From: Bacillota bacterium | GTDB lineage: Bacteria; Bacillota; Dethiobacteria; Dethiobacterales; Dethiobacteraceae | NCBI GenBank assembly: GCA_024650095.1 | Contig: JANKMV010000102.1 | Location: 1,286 to 7,235, forward strand | Length of the DNA: 5,950 nucleotides | Reading direction: 5' to 3' | Shown here: piece after piece, positions 1 to 5,950 of the stretch | How the letters are laid out: each line of letters starts with the position of its first letter | Numbering within the stretch: the first letter of the stretch is position 1 | The notes under the pieces: generated by a model | Databases searched by the model: none | What the model saw: the letters and a program-made list of their open reading frames with translations, nothing else | What the model was told of the DNA's origin: nothing | Translations under genes and position numbers: made by a program

Positions 1-653
1 CCCTTTATCTCGGAATACTTTCCATGGCAGTGAGTGTCACCGTGGGACTGTCGGTCGGAATTATTGCAGCCATCAGACGCAACCGATGGCCGGATAAAGT
101 ATTTACCCCCCTAACGTATCTTGGTACCACCATCCCGACTTTTTGGCTGGGGATTCTTTTAATTTACGTCTTTGGCCTACGTCTTGGGTGGCTACCTATC
201 GCCGGGTACACGTCACCAACAAAGGATTTTTTCTTCAGTATCAGGCAAACAGTGATGCCTGTGATCTGCCTGTCACTGTTTGGTATCGCCTCTAGCGCCA
301 GACAGATGCGCTCTAGTATGCTTGAGGTAATCCAGCAGGATTATATCCGTACCGCATGGGCCAAAGGGTTAAGCGAAAGAGAAGTGATCCAGAAACATGC
401 GCTGAAAAACAGTCTTCTGCCGGTGATAACAATCATGGGTTTTCAGCTTAGAATGATTTTTGGTGGTTCAGTCATCGTTGAGACCATCTTTGCCATACCC
501 GGTATGGGCAGCCTTTTGGTGAGCAGTATCTTTGGTCAAGACTATGTGGTGGTTCAGGCCGTCACATTGGTGATTGCCATCATCGTTCTTTTGGTCAACG
601 TAGTAGTTGATATTTCTTATGGTTTATTAGATCCCAGAATTCGTTACGATTAG
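1..653 (+). CDS. dppB: ABC transporter permease, DppB/OppB type (5' partial)
   Basis: This is one of the two membrane subunits of a peptide/nickel-type ABC importer. The reading frame is open to the left window edge (first whole codon at base 3). The ATG at 24 is therefore internal, and about 90-100 N-terminal residues of a usual 300-340 residue protein are missing. Hydrophobic segments are visible around bases 15-80, 110-180, 250-300, 410-500 and 545-625. The cytoplasmic EAA loop that docks on the ATPase lies at about bases 340-450, reading DYIRTAWAKGLS then HALKNSLLPVI, a very typical BPD_transp_1 signature. The protein ends with DPRIRYD, the usual C-terminal form of this subunit. It is separated from the next permease by 12 nt, so the two are surely cotranscribed. 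Dpp versus Opp naming cannot be decided from this subunit; the symbol marks family position only. Confidence 0.95.
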   Translation, partial: LYLGILSMAVSVTVGLSVGIIAAIRRNRWPDKVFTPLTYLGTTIPTFWLGILLIYVFGLRLGWLPIAGYTSPTKDFFFSIRQTVMPVICLSLFGIASSARQMRSSMLEVIQQDYIRTAWAKGLSEREVIQKHALKNSLLPVITIMGFQLRMIFGGSVIVETIFAIPGMGSLLVSSIFGQDYVVVQAVTLVIAIIVLLVNVVVDISYGLLDPRIRYD

Positions 654-665
654 GACGGTGATTGT

Positions 666-1565
666 ATGATAAACAAGCAGACAACAGAAGAAGTTGTATT
701 TACGGAAGCTCCCCCTCAGGTCAGTGAGTGGCGTAGGTTACGCAGAGTTTTTTTGGGCCGTACCTCCGTGGCGGTTGGTGCCGCGATTATGGTGCTGGTC
801 TTACTGACAGCCTTATTTGCCCCGCTTTTAGCGCCTCATGATCCTTATCTGGTGGGAACCACCTCGCCGTTGGCTCAACCTAGTCGGGAACATCTGCTGG
901 GCAGTGACACGCTAGGCCGTGATACTCTAAGCCGCTTAATATACGGCTCGAGGACAGCTCTTATGGTGGGTTTCGTGACAGTGACCATCGCTGCCGTGAT
1001 CGGCGTAACCCTAGGTCTGATCGCTGGATACCTAGGTGGTATCCCTTATACGTTAATAATGAGGATAATAGACACGATTATGTGTTTTCCTATGCTATTG
1101 CTGGCCCTGGTTATTGCCGCTATTTTGGGCGGAGGTCTTCAGAATGTAATTATTGCTCTGAGTTTTGCCATGATCCCCGGCTATGCCCGGGTTACCTGTG
1201 CCATGACTCTCAGTGTCAGAGAAAACGATTATGTAATAGCCTCTCAATTAATGGGAGCATCCGATGGTTATACCGTCATCCGCCATATTCTGCCCAATAT
1301 CATGCAGCCTCTATTGGTAATGGTAACGATGCAATTGGGCTCTTTAATTTTGGCGGAAGCATCCTTAAGTTTTCTTGGGATTGGTATTGAACCACCCGGT
1401 GCTGCTTGGGGAGCGATGGTGAGTGATGGGTACCGCTATCTCTTAAAAAGCCCCATCCTATCCTTTGCTCCAGGTGTAGCCATCATGCTGACAGTCTTTG
1501 CTTTTAATATGGTGGGGGACGGCCTGCGGGATGCCCTAGATCCGAGGCTGAGGGGCCTACTTTAA
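666..1565 (+). CDS. dppC: ABC transporter permease, DppC/OppC type
   Basis: This is the second membrane subunit of the importer, 299 residues, full family length. A hydrophilic N-terminal tail (residues 1-32) leads into the first membrane helix (about 34-56, ending in APLLAPHDP). The family motif LLGSDTLGRDTLSRLIYG follows at about 77-94. Further membrane helices lie near 98-124, 138-172, 213-235 and 265-285. The EAA loop is at about 190-212 (YVIASQLMGAS then IRHILPNI), and the C-terminus DPRLRGLL is typical. The ATG at 666 is preceded by a modest AGGA at 652-655, overlapping the stop of the upstream permease. Other in-frame starts would cut into the conserved N-terminal region. The family is the N-terminal-extended OppC/DppC permease type. 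The substrate is not readable from this subunit, and the symbol is positional. Confidence 0.96.
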   Translation: MINKQTTEEVVFTEAPPQVSEWRRLRRVFLGRTSVAVGAAIMVLVLLTALFAPLLAPHDPYLVGTTSPLAQPSREHLLGSDTLGRDTLSRLIYGSRTALMVGFVTVTIAAVIGVTLGLIAGYLGGIPYTLIMRIIDTIMCFPMLLLALVIAAILGGGLQNVIIALSFAMIPGYARVTCAMTLSVRENDYVIASQLMGASDGYTVIRHILPNIMQPLLVMVTMQLGSLILAEASLSFLGIGIEPPGAAWGAMVSDGYRYLLKSPILSFAPGVAIMLTVFAFNMVGDGLRDALDPRLRGLL

Positions 1566-1583
1566 AACGAAAGGAGAAGATTC

Positions 1584-2573
1584 ATGGCTGAAATTTTGCA
1601 AGTAAATAATCTCGTCACTCAGTTTAACACGGAAGCTGGCCTGGTAAAGGCCGTAGACGGACTCTCCTTTCATATTAAGGAGCAGGAGATCATTAGCATT
1701 GTGGGCGAGAGCGGTTGTGGTAAATCGGTCAGCTGTCTGTCGGTGATGCAACTCGTCCGGCCCCCGGGTAAAATTGTGGAGGGTGAAGTATTATTTCAGG
1801 ATAAAAATTTGTTGGAATACGAAGCAAATGATAGTGAAATGCGGGCGATTCGCGGTGCAGATATCGCCATGATTTTTCAGGAACCTATGACTTCTCTAAA
1901 TCCGGTACTGACCATCGGACATCAGTTAAGCGAAATGCTTATTAAACACGAAAATTTTAGTAAGGAAGATGCCCTGAAACGAGTGGTGGAACTGATGGAA
2001 TTGGTGGGAATTCCCGACGCGGAAAACCGGGTCAATGCGTACCCGCATCAGTTTAGTGGCGGTATGCGCCAGCGGGTGATGATTGCCATGGCCCTTTCCT
2101 GCAACCCGAAAGTTCTCATCGCTGATGAGCCCACCACAGCTCTAGATGTAACCACTCAGGCACAGCTCTTAAAATTGATGACAGATCTGGTACAGCGTCT
2201 TCACACATCGTTGATCATCGTCACACATAATCTAGGCTTGGTTGCCCGCTATGCAGAGCGCATTTACGTAATGTATGCTGGCCGTGTGATCGAATCGGGG
2301 ACAACCAAAGAAATTTTTGCCAATCCGCGTCACCCATATACATTAGGCCTCTTGCGCTGTGTGCCGCGACTTGACGATGAAGAAGGACGAAAACTGGAGC
2401 CCATCGACGGTCTTCCTCCCAATCTGATCAATATGCCACCCACGTGTGCTTTTATGCCGCGTTGCTCACGTAAGCAGGATGTCTGTCGCCGTGAACCCTG
2501 GCCGGCTCTGGAAGAGGTAAGCGAGGGCCATTTTGTCAGTTGCTATGTAAAATCCCAGGAGAAAGCCAGGTGA
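1584..2573 (+). CDS. dppD: ABC transporter ATP-binding protein, DppD/OppD type
   Basis: This is the first of two ATPases that energise the importer, 329 residues, usual family length. All nucleotide-binding motifs are intact: Walker A GESGCGKS (41-48), Q-loop Gln99 in [10 protein letters not shown], signature SGGMRQR (158-164), Walker B VLIADE with catalytic Glu182, D-loop near 186-188 and switch His215. The C-terminal oligopeptide-transporter extension begins around [10 protein letters not shown]. It carries four cysteines, Cys288, Cys294, Cys301 and Cys320 (CX5CX6CX18C). In some studied Dpp ATPases the equivalent cysteines hold a [4Fe-4S] cluster; here this is inferred. The ATG at 1584 has an excellent AAGGAG (1571-1576) 7 nt upstream. 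The gene follows permease 2 by 18 nt, and its stop codon overlaps the probable start of the next ATPase. Confidence 0.97.
   Translation: MAEILQVNNLVTQFNTEAGLVKAVDGLSFHIKEQEIISIVGESGCGKSVSCLSVMQLVRPPGKIVEGEVLFQDKNLLEYEANDSEMRAIRGADIAMIFQEPMTSLNPVLTIGHQLSEMLIKHENFSKEDALKRVVELMELVGIPDAENRVNAYPHQFSGGMRQRVMIAMALSCNPKVLIADEPTTALDVTTQAQLLKLMTDLVQRLHTSLIIVTHNLGLVARYAERIYVMYAGRVIESGTTKEIFANPRHPYTLGLLRCVPRLDDEEGRKLEPIDGLPPNLINMPPTCAFMPRCSRKQDVCRREPWPALEEVSEGHFVSCYVKSQEKAR
2557..2572 (+). promoter_or_regulatory. Ribosome binding site and GTG start deciding the DppF-type start
   Basis: AGGAGA at 2557-2562 lies inside the end of the upstream ATPase gene, 7 nt before GTG 2570. The GTGA overlap of start and stop points to translational coupling between the two ATPases, which would help keep them at 1:1. 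Confidence 0.7.
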
Positions 2574-3559
2574 TCGGAATGACAGAACAAGTTATATTGC
2601 AGGTCAAAGATCTTAAACTGCATTTTCCTGTGACCAAAGGCTTGTTACGCAAAAAAGTCGCCGATGTGAAGGCGGTGGATGGGGTTACGTTTGATTTGAT
2701 TAAAAACGAAACACTGGGACTGGTGGGTGAAAGCGGTTGCGGAAAAACAACCATCGGGCGCTGTATCCTGAGACATTACCAGCCGACGTCCGGACAGATT
2801 ATCTTTGATGGTGAGGACATCACCAAGACCAGTCGGAATGACCTGAGAAAAACCCGTAAAAAAATGGCTATAATTTTCCAGGATCCCTACAGCTCAATGA
2901 ATCCCCGCACAAGCGCTGGCACTATCGTGGCGGAACCTATGCGTATCCATAAAATGTATAATAGTAATGCAGAGTATAACAACCGGGTGATTGAGCTTTT
3001 CAAAATGGTGGGTCTCGATCCCAGTATGATAGGTCGTTACCCTCATGAATTTAGCGGCGGTCAGCGACAGCGGATTGTTGTGGCCCGTGCCCTTGCCTGC
3101 GAACCAGATTTGATCGTCTGCGATGAACCGATTTCCGCCCTGGATGTTAGCATCCAAGCTCAGATCATCAATCTGCTCAAAGAACTGCAGCAAAGTATTG
3201 ACGGGTTAAGCTATTTATTTATTGCTCATGATCTGTCCGTGGTGCGCCATGTAAGTGATCGCGTGGCTGTGATGTATTTGGGTCGCATAGTAGAAATCAC
3301 ACGATCTCACGCACTGTATAAAAATCCATTGCACCCGTATACACGTTCTCTGCTTTCTGCCATTCCCATACCGGATCCCTTCGTGGAGGAAATGAGAGAG
3401 GAAATCATCCTGGAAGGAGAAGTGCCAAGTCCCCTAAATCCACCTGCAGGATGCTCGTTTCATCCGCGCTGTTTTATGGCAACCCCCGATTGTGCAAAAG
3501 GTGTACCCCCGTTGCGTGATGTGGGGGATGACCATAAAGTAGCCTGCTTTCGGGTTTAA
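2570..3559 (+). CDS. dppF: ABC transporter ATP-binding protein, DppF/OppF type
   Basis: This is the second ATPase, partner of the preceding one in the ATPase heterodimer. I prefer the GTG at 2570 as start. It forms a 4-nt GTGA overlap with the upstream stop and has AGGAGA (2557-2562) 7 nt before it, giving 329 residues. The ATG at 2579 (three residues later) is the alternative, but its spacing of 16 nt is poor. Numbered from the GTG, the motifs are Walker A GESGCGKT (53-60), Q-loop Gln104 in FQDPYSSMNP, signature SGGQRQR (162-168), Walker B LIVCDE with Glu186, and switch His220 in IAHDLS. The C-terminal extension HPYTRSLLSAIP is typical of the F-type subunit. A four-cysteine cluster follows (Cys295, 301, 308, 326; CX5CX6CX17C), matching that of its partner and possibly ligating Fe-S. 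The active sites look complete, so both ATPases should hydrolyse ATP. Confidence 0.96.
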   Translation: MIGMTEQVILQVKDLKLHFPVTKGLLRKKVADVKAVDGVTFDLIKNETLGLVGESGCGKTTIGRCILRHYQPTSGQIIFDGEDITKTSRNDLRKTRKKMAIIFQDPYSSMNPRTSAGTIVAEPMRIHKMYNSNAEYNNRVIELFKMVGLDPSMIGRYPHEFSGGQRQRIVVARALACEPDLIVCDEPISALDVSIQAQIINLLKELQQSIDGLSYLFIAHDLSVVRHVSDRVAVMYLGRIVEITRSHALYKNPLHPYTRSLLSAIPIPDPFVEEMREEIILEGEVPSPLNPPAGCSFHPRCFMATPDCAKGVPPLRDVGDDHKVACFRV

Positions 3560-3734
3560 TTTGTTCAAGTAGCGCATGGCAGAGATCCAAAAGAAACAGT
3601 GTGATAAGAGCTCGTTGTATCCATAGGCTCACGGTACCAAACGGAAAGGAGGAGTTGCGTGAGATCCCCCTTGAAGGAGAAGAACCTTGCCGTACTGAAA
3701 AATTAGAGGAAAAGTTACAAGAGGAGGTTGAATA
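3560..3734 (+). other. Purine-rich leader between the ATPase genes and the binding-protein gene
   Basis: This 175-nt gap breaks the otherwise tight spacing of the operon. Its second half is strongly purine-rich and has four Shine-Dalgarno-like tracts: AAAGGAGG (3645-3652), AAGGAG (3674-3679), GAGGAAAAG (3706-3714) and AGGAGG (3722-3727). The last one serves the binding protein. I see no convincing terminator or sigma-A promoter in it. One weak -35/-10 pair, TTGAAG 3671 and TACTGA 3693 with a 16-nt spacer, is not persuasive. A 15-codon open frame (3659-3706) is listed separately. The gap could hold an mRNA processing or stability site that raises binding-protein level, which is common for binding proteins; that is inference. 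Confidence 0.5.
3659..3706 (+). CDS. Possible 15-codon leader ORF
   Basis: A GTG at 3659 follows AAAGGAGG (3645-3652) with a 6-nt spacer, which is good initiation context. The frame encodes V(M)RSPLKEKNLAVLKN and stops at TAG 3704-3706, 28 nt before the binding-protein TTG. The peptide is basic and resembles nothing I recognise. It may be chance in a purine-rich leader. If translated, it could carry ribosomes towards the binding-protein start. Confidence 0.2.
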   Translation: MRSPLKEKNLAVLKN

Positions 3735-3743
3735 TTGTTAATG
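3722..3743 (+). promoter_or_regulatory. Ribosome binding site choosing between TTG and ATG starts of the binding protein
   Basis: AGGAGG at 3722-3727 is 7 nt from TTG 3735 but 13 nt from ATG 3741. The spacing favours the TTG, adding two residues (Met-Leu) before the Met-Lys-Arg that would begin the ATG form. Either start gives a complete lipoprotein signal peptide, so function does not discriminate. Confidence 0.6.
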
Positions 3744-5354
3744 AAAAGATTAGTGTCAACAAAGAAAAGTAGACTGTTTGTTTTATTAGCTCTGTTGTTG
3801 GTGGTTATGCTGGTTATGGTCGCCTGCGGTTCACCGAATTCGGAAAACAATGATCCAGTTGCTGACCCTGAAGACGGACCCCGTCTTGGTGGTACGCTGC
3901 GGGCAATTAGGACCTCTCCCCCCGCTGTTCTGGGCTACCCTCCGGAAATGACATCTGGAGATGATTTGGCCAGCCTCCCCGCGTTGGAGCCTCTTCTAGA
4001 TTTTGCAGACCTTGAAGATGGCTCTGCTGGCTGGGGCGCTATTCTGGCCAAAGACTGGGAGACAGATGTGGAGAACAAAGCAGTCATATTCTATTTGCAG
4101 GAAGGAGTTCAGTTCCACGATGGGACACCCTTCAACGCGGAGGCGGTGAGGTGGAACTTCCAGTTACAACTTGATAACAATACTCTCGCTGCTGGAAGCC
4201 TAGTAGATAGAATGGAAGTCATCGACGAACATACCATCAAGATTTATGCAACGGCGATTGACAATTTATTGTGGCAGAACTGGGGTCGGCACCGCATGAT
4301 TTCTCCTACAGCGTTTGAAGAGGCTGGCGAGGGGGACATTGAAAAGAGCATTGAGTGGGCCCGTATGAACCCCGTTGGCACCGGTCCTTTCAAACTGCTC
4401 AACTATGAACGCGACGTCGTTATCCAATACGAGCGGAACGACAACTACTGGCGGGAAGGGTATCCGTATCTTGACGCCGTCGAGCTGCGCATTATCCCTG
4501 ATCCCTCTACAGCGTCCATGTTAATGGAAGCGGAGCAGGCTGATTATTGGCTTAATCCTGGAGTTTTAGAACATGCTAGACTGGTTGAAAACTTAGGGTT
4601 CGTTGAGCACCGCTCCGATTGGGGGATGGTCTGGGCGTTGCATGTTGACTCCGCAAATCCCGATTCACCCCTTGCGGACATACGGGTGCGTGCAGCGGTG
4701 GAGCATGCCCTTGACCGTGAAGCAATTGCAGAGATGGTAGGACACGGTTACCACATCCCTATGACGCAGTTTTCTCCCCCATACGAGTTAGGGTACGATC
4801 CTGACTATTACCCCCGTCCATTCGACACGCAGAAAGCCAAAGATCTATTAACTGAAGCAGGGTATCCCAATGGGTTTACCGTTACTATTATGACTTCGTC
4901 AACCGCTATGAACCGTGATACACTCACCGCAATCCAGGGGTACCTGGCGGCAGTGGGGATCACAGTTGAGCTGGATATTGCGGACTCAGCTCGTTACTCT
5001 GCCTTAGTTTTCCGGGATGGTTTTGAGGGAATGGCTTTGGCCGCACATGGTGCAGACTCTACTGGTCGTAGTCTTATTACCCACTGGGGTCCGGCACCAA
5101 GGACCTTTAGGTCTAACGCCTATGTAAAATCCCCTGAATACTTAGCCGCTTGTGAAAAGATGTTAACAAGCTATGATAGACAGGAGTTTATCGAAGCAAC
5201 GGGTGAGGCCTATAGGAAGGCGAGTGAGGATGCACTGGCGATCCCTGTGATGGGTAACTATTCGCTTTATACAGCACAGCCTTACGTGAAAACTGAAACT
5301 ACCGCCGCCTTCATGTGGACTTCCTTTTACGACTTCTGGTTAGAAAACGAGTAA
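3735..5354 (+). CDS. ABC transporter substrate-binding lipoprotein, family 5 (DppA/OppA type)
   Basis: This is the extracellular solute receptor of the importer, 539 residues from TTG 3735 (537 from ATG 3741), usual length for SBP_bac_5. The signal peptide has a basic start (KRLVSTKKSR), a hydrophobic core (about 14-28) and a lipobox VMVAC with Cys31 as the lipidation site. A short acidic linker (about 33-47) follows. GGTLR (52-56) begins the mature fold. The family signature lies at about 121-143 (LQEGVQFHDGTPFNAEAV), and NPVGTGPFKLLNYE and NDNYWREGYPYLD are further hallmarks. The segment after GGTLR lacks the common 'D-P-xx-L-D-P' form and instead reads SPPAVLGYPPEMTSGDD, so it belongs to a less usual subgroup whose ligand I cannot name. 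The gene sits after both ATPases and is followed by a terminator. Its own strong ribosome binding site fits the need for excess binding protein. Confidence 0.95.
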   Translation: MLMKRLVSTKKSRLFVLLALLLVVMLVMVACGSPNSENNDPVADPEDGPRLGGTLRAIRTSPPAVLGYPPEMTSGDDLASLPALEPLLDFADLEDGSAGWGAILAKDWETDVENKAVIFYLQEGVQFHDGTPFNAEAVRWNFQLQLDNNTLAAGSLVDRMEVIDEHTIKIYATAIDNLLWQNWGRHRMISPTAFEEAGEGDIEKSIEWARMNPVGTGPFKLLNYERDVVIQYERNDNYWREGYPYLDAVELRIIPDPSTASMLMEAEQADYWLNPGVLEHARLVENLGFVEHRSDWGMVWALHVDSANPDSPLADIRVRAAVEHALDREAIAEMVGHGYHIPMTQFSPPYELGYDPDYYPRPFDTQKAKDLLTEAGYPNGFTVTIMTSSTAMNRDTLTAIQGYLAAVGITVELDIADSARYSALVFRDGFEGMALAAHGADSTGRSLITHWGPAPRTFRSNAYVKSPEYLAACEKMLTSYDRQEFIEATGEAYRKASEDALAIPVMGNYSLYTAQPYVKTETTAAFMWTSFYDFWLENE

Positions 5355-5442
5355 GATATTATGGGAAAAGGACATTTCCCGTGTAGTTGGTAAGGTTGAT
5401 ACCTCCAAAATGTGGACTAGATGCAGATGATTCAATGATTTT
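5355..5442 (+). other. Intergenic spacer with a small hairpin
   Basis: This is non-coding sequence after the binding-protein stop. GGGAAA (5363-5368) pairs with TTTCCC (5375-5380) around a 6-nt loop, and the stem can be lengthened by three pairs using two G-U pairs. No T-run follows, so it is not a terminator by itself; it may protect the 3' end of the transporter mRNA. A possible promoter, TTGATA (5396-5401), 16 nt, TAGATG (5418-5423), has a good -35 but a poor -10. If real, transcripts from it would run straight into the terminator downstream. Confidence 0.35.
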
Positions 5443-5490
5443 GTGGAGGCGGTTTTCCAGACAAGCAAAAATCGCCTCCACTTTTCTTTT
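5443..5490 (+). terminator. Rho-independent terminator after the transporter operon
   Basis: GTGGAGGCG (5443-5451) pairs perfectly with CGCCTCCAC (5473-5481). The stem continues through one G-U and four A-U pairs (5452-5456 with 5468-5472), giving 14 pairs and an 11-nt loop. The run TTTTCTTTT (5482-5490) follows directly. This is a textbook intrinsic terminator ending the transporter mRNA. It directly abuts the G-rich ribosome binding site of pxpB, and a frame that may encode the pxpB N-terminus runs through it, so it could instead act as a leader attenuator for pxpB. Confidence 0.85.
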
Positions 5491-5502
5491 GGGGGGAGGT
5501 TA
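5443..5502 (+). pseudogene. pxpB: Candidate displaced N-terminal segment of pxpB, one frame off
   Basis: In the frame beginning at GTG 5443, the sequence reads through the terminator region and ends NRLHFSFGGRL before leaving family resemblance. PxpB/KipI proteins have a strand of the form SALLVxFGxE-I/V at this point, followed by N-x-x-V-x-x-L. The second part, EVNDEVRNL, lies in the next frame from base 5496. One additional G in the six-G run (5491-5496) would fuse them as FGGEVNDEV. The match before FGG is weak, since the usual GDSAL motif would be SKNRL here. No ribosome binding site precedes 5443. Chance open frame is the main alternative. Confidence 0.35.
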
Positions 5503-5513
5503 ATGATGAAGTG
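5491..5513 (+). promoter_or_regulatory. G-rich ribosome binding site upstream of pxpB
   Basis: GGGGGGAGG (5491-5499) is a strong Shine-Dalgarno-like tract. It is 6 nt from ATG 5506 and 3 nt from ATG 5503, but both ATGs open a 28-29 codon frame unrelated to pxpB. The first in-frame start of the conserved pxpB frame is GTG 5511, 11 nt away, longer than ideal. Confidence 0.45.
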
Positions 5514-5950
5514 CGCAATCTTCACCACTTGCTGGCAACGCACAAGCTTCCGGGAGTGCGGCAAACGGTTCCGGCCTATAGCTCGCTTTTAATCTACTTT
5601 AATCCGTTGTTGCTTACACATGAGCAACTAATACTACAGATCACTAAATTACAGCAAACAGCCCAAACCGTTTCCCAACCTGCGGCTGTTCTTTTCCATA
5701 TCCCTGTACTCTATGGGGGGGAGTTCGGTCCCGACTTATCCTATGTGGCAGCGCATACTGGTTTATGTGAGGAAGAAGTAATCGCGCTCCATAGTGCGGC
5801 AAAGTACCGAGTTTATATGCTTGGTTTCACACCTGGGTTTGGTTACCTAGGAGGATTGGACCCCCGTCTGGCAACACCGCGATTGGAAAATCCTCGGCTG
5901 AAGATCGCAGCTGGTTCCGTGGGCATTGCGGGCGAGCAAACGGGAGTATA
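5511..5950 (+). CDS. pxpB: 5-oxoprolinase subunit B / KipI family (3' partial, 5' end uncertain)
   Basis: PxpB works with PxpA and PxpC in ATP-dependent opening of 5-oxoproline to glutamate. The related KipI of Bacillus inhibits sporulation kinase KinA. About 146 codons are visible before the window edge, of a usual 220-250. Family hallmarks in order are LPGVRQTVPAYSSLLIYF (about 13-30), HIPVLYGGEFGPDLSYVAAH (centre about residue 70), ALHSAAKYRVYMLGFTPGFG with YLGGLDPRLATPR next (93-124), and AAGSVGIAGEQTGVY at the edge. The usual GFxPGFPYLG motif here has Gly in place of the second Pro. The start is a problem. GTG 5511 is the only usable in-frame start, and it would drop roughly 25 N-terminal residues, including the first strand. 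The codons just upstream (EVNDE, 5496-5510) still resemble the family, so the gene may be frameshifted at the six-G run. The subunit C and A genes would be expected downstream. Confidence 0.88.
   Translation, partial: MRNLHHLLATHKLPGVRQTVPAYSSLLIYFNPLLLTHEQLILQITKLQQTAQTVSQPAAVLFHIPVLYGGEFGPDLSYVAAHTGLCEEEVIALHSAAKYRVYMLGFTPGFGYLGGLDPRLATPRLENPRLKIAAGSVGIAGEQTGV

Noticed and set aside
1082..1390. 102-codon frame inside the second permease gene
   Set aside because: It lies entirely within a strongly conserved permease in another frame and shows no family resemblance.
2894..3193. 99-codon minus-strand frame opposite the second ATPase, and the other minus-strand frames at 1557-1751, 2536-2754, 3629-3850 and 5340-5564
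   Set aside because: All are antisense to conserved genes or to the terminator and leader regions, lack convincing ribosome binding sites, and have no recognisable protein features.
3560..3734. Internal promoter or riboswitch before the binding-protein gene
   Set aside because: No -35/-10 pair close to consensus and no conserved riboswitch-like core or terminator was found by eye.
5488..5500. Programmed -1 ribosomal frameshift at the T-GGG-GGG run of pxpB
   Set aside because: The slip direction would be right, but there is no supported start or ribosome binding site for the upstream frame and no downstream stimulatory structure that I can see. A homopolymer error or mutation is simpler.
5503..5592. 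Open frame from the tandem ATGs at 5503/5506, with good spacing from the G-rich ribosome binding site
   Set aside because: It ends after 28-29 codons, its composition (many Cys, Arg, Phe) is not protein-like, and it lies across the well-conserved pxpB frame, so it is a shadow of pxpB.
1..5950. Mobile elements, CRISPR arrays, tRNA or rRNA genes, phage or defence genes
   Set aside because: No inverted-repeat-bounded transposase gene, regularly spaced repeats, cloverleaf-like sequence or defence-type domain is visible; the window is filled by transporter and pxpB sequence.

Overview
The window is a stretch of one bacterial chromosome or contig with six genes, all on the + strand. It holds most of an Opp/Dpp-type (peptide/nickel/opine family) ABC transporter operon, followed by the start of a 5-oxoprolinase subunit gene. 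The order is permease 1 (5' end cut off by the window edge), permease 2, ATPase D, ATPase F, lipoprotein substrate-binding protein, then pxpB (KipI/allophanate hydrolase subunit 1 family; 3' end cut off). The host is most likely a Gram-positive Bacillota, perhaps clostridial. The reasons are a lipobox-type signal peptide on the binding protein, strong AGGAGG-type ribosome binding sites, probable GTG and TTG starts, and moderate base composition. No ribosomal or housekeeping marker is present to narrow this further.

Bases 1-3559 form a tight block. The two permeases are 12 nt apart, permease 2 and ATPase D are 18 nt apart, and the two ATPases probably overlap by 4 nt (GTGA). A purine-rich gap of about 175 nt with several Shine-Dalgarno-like tracts precedes the binding-protein gene. 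That gene probably starts at a TTG, because the TTG has the well-spaced ribosome binding site. A second gap of about 155 nt follows the binding protein. It contains a small hairpin and then a very good Rho-independent terminator.

The proteins should work as one importer. The lipoprotein captures the substrate outside the membrane, the two permeases form the channel, and the two ATPases (each with all nucleotide-binding motifs and a C-terminal four-cysteine cluster) power transport. The family imports di/oligopeptides, and some members take nickel, opines or other small molecules. The neighbouring pxpB suggests 5-oxoproline (pyroglutamate) or pyroglutamyl peptides as a possible substrate, but this is inference from context only.

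The most unusual point is the 5' end of pxpB. Its conserved reading frame has no good start codon. The best-placed ATGs are out of frame, and the expected N-terminal residues appear to lie one frame away, across a run of six G. One more G would join the two frames into a family-like FGGEVNDEV segment. This is either a sequencing error, a real frameshift, or a shortened protein starting at GTG 5511. Otherwise the region looks like an ordinary nutrient-uptake locus, and I see no evidence of a novel system.
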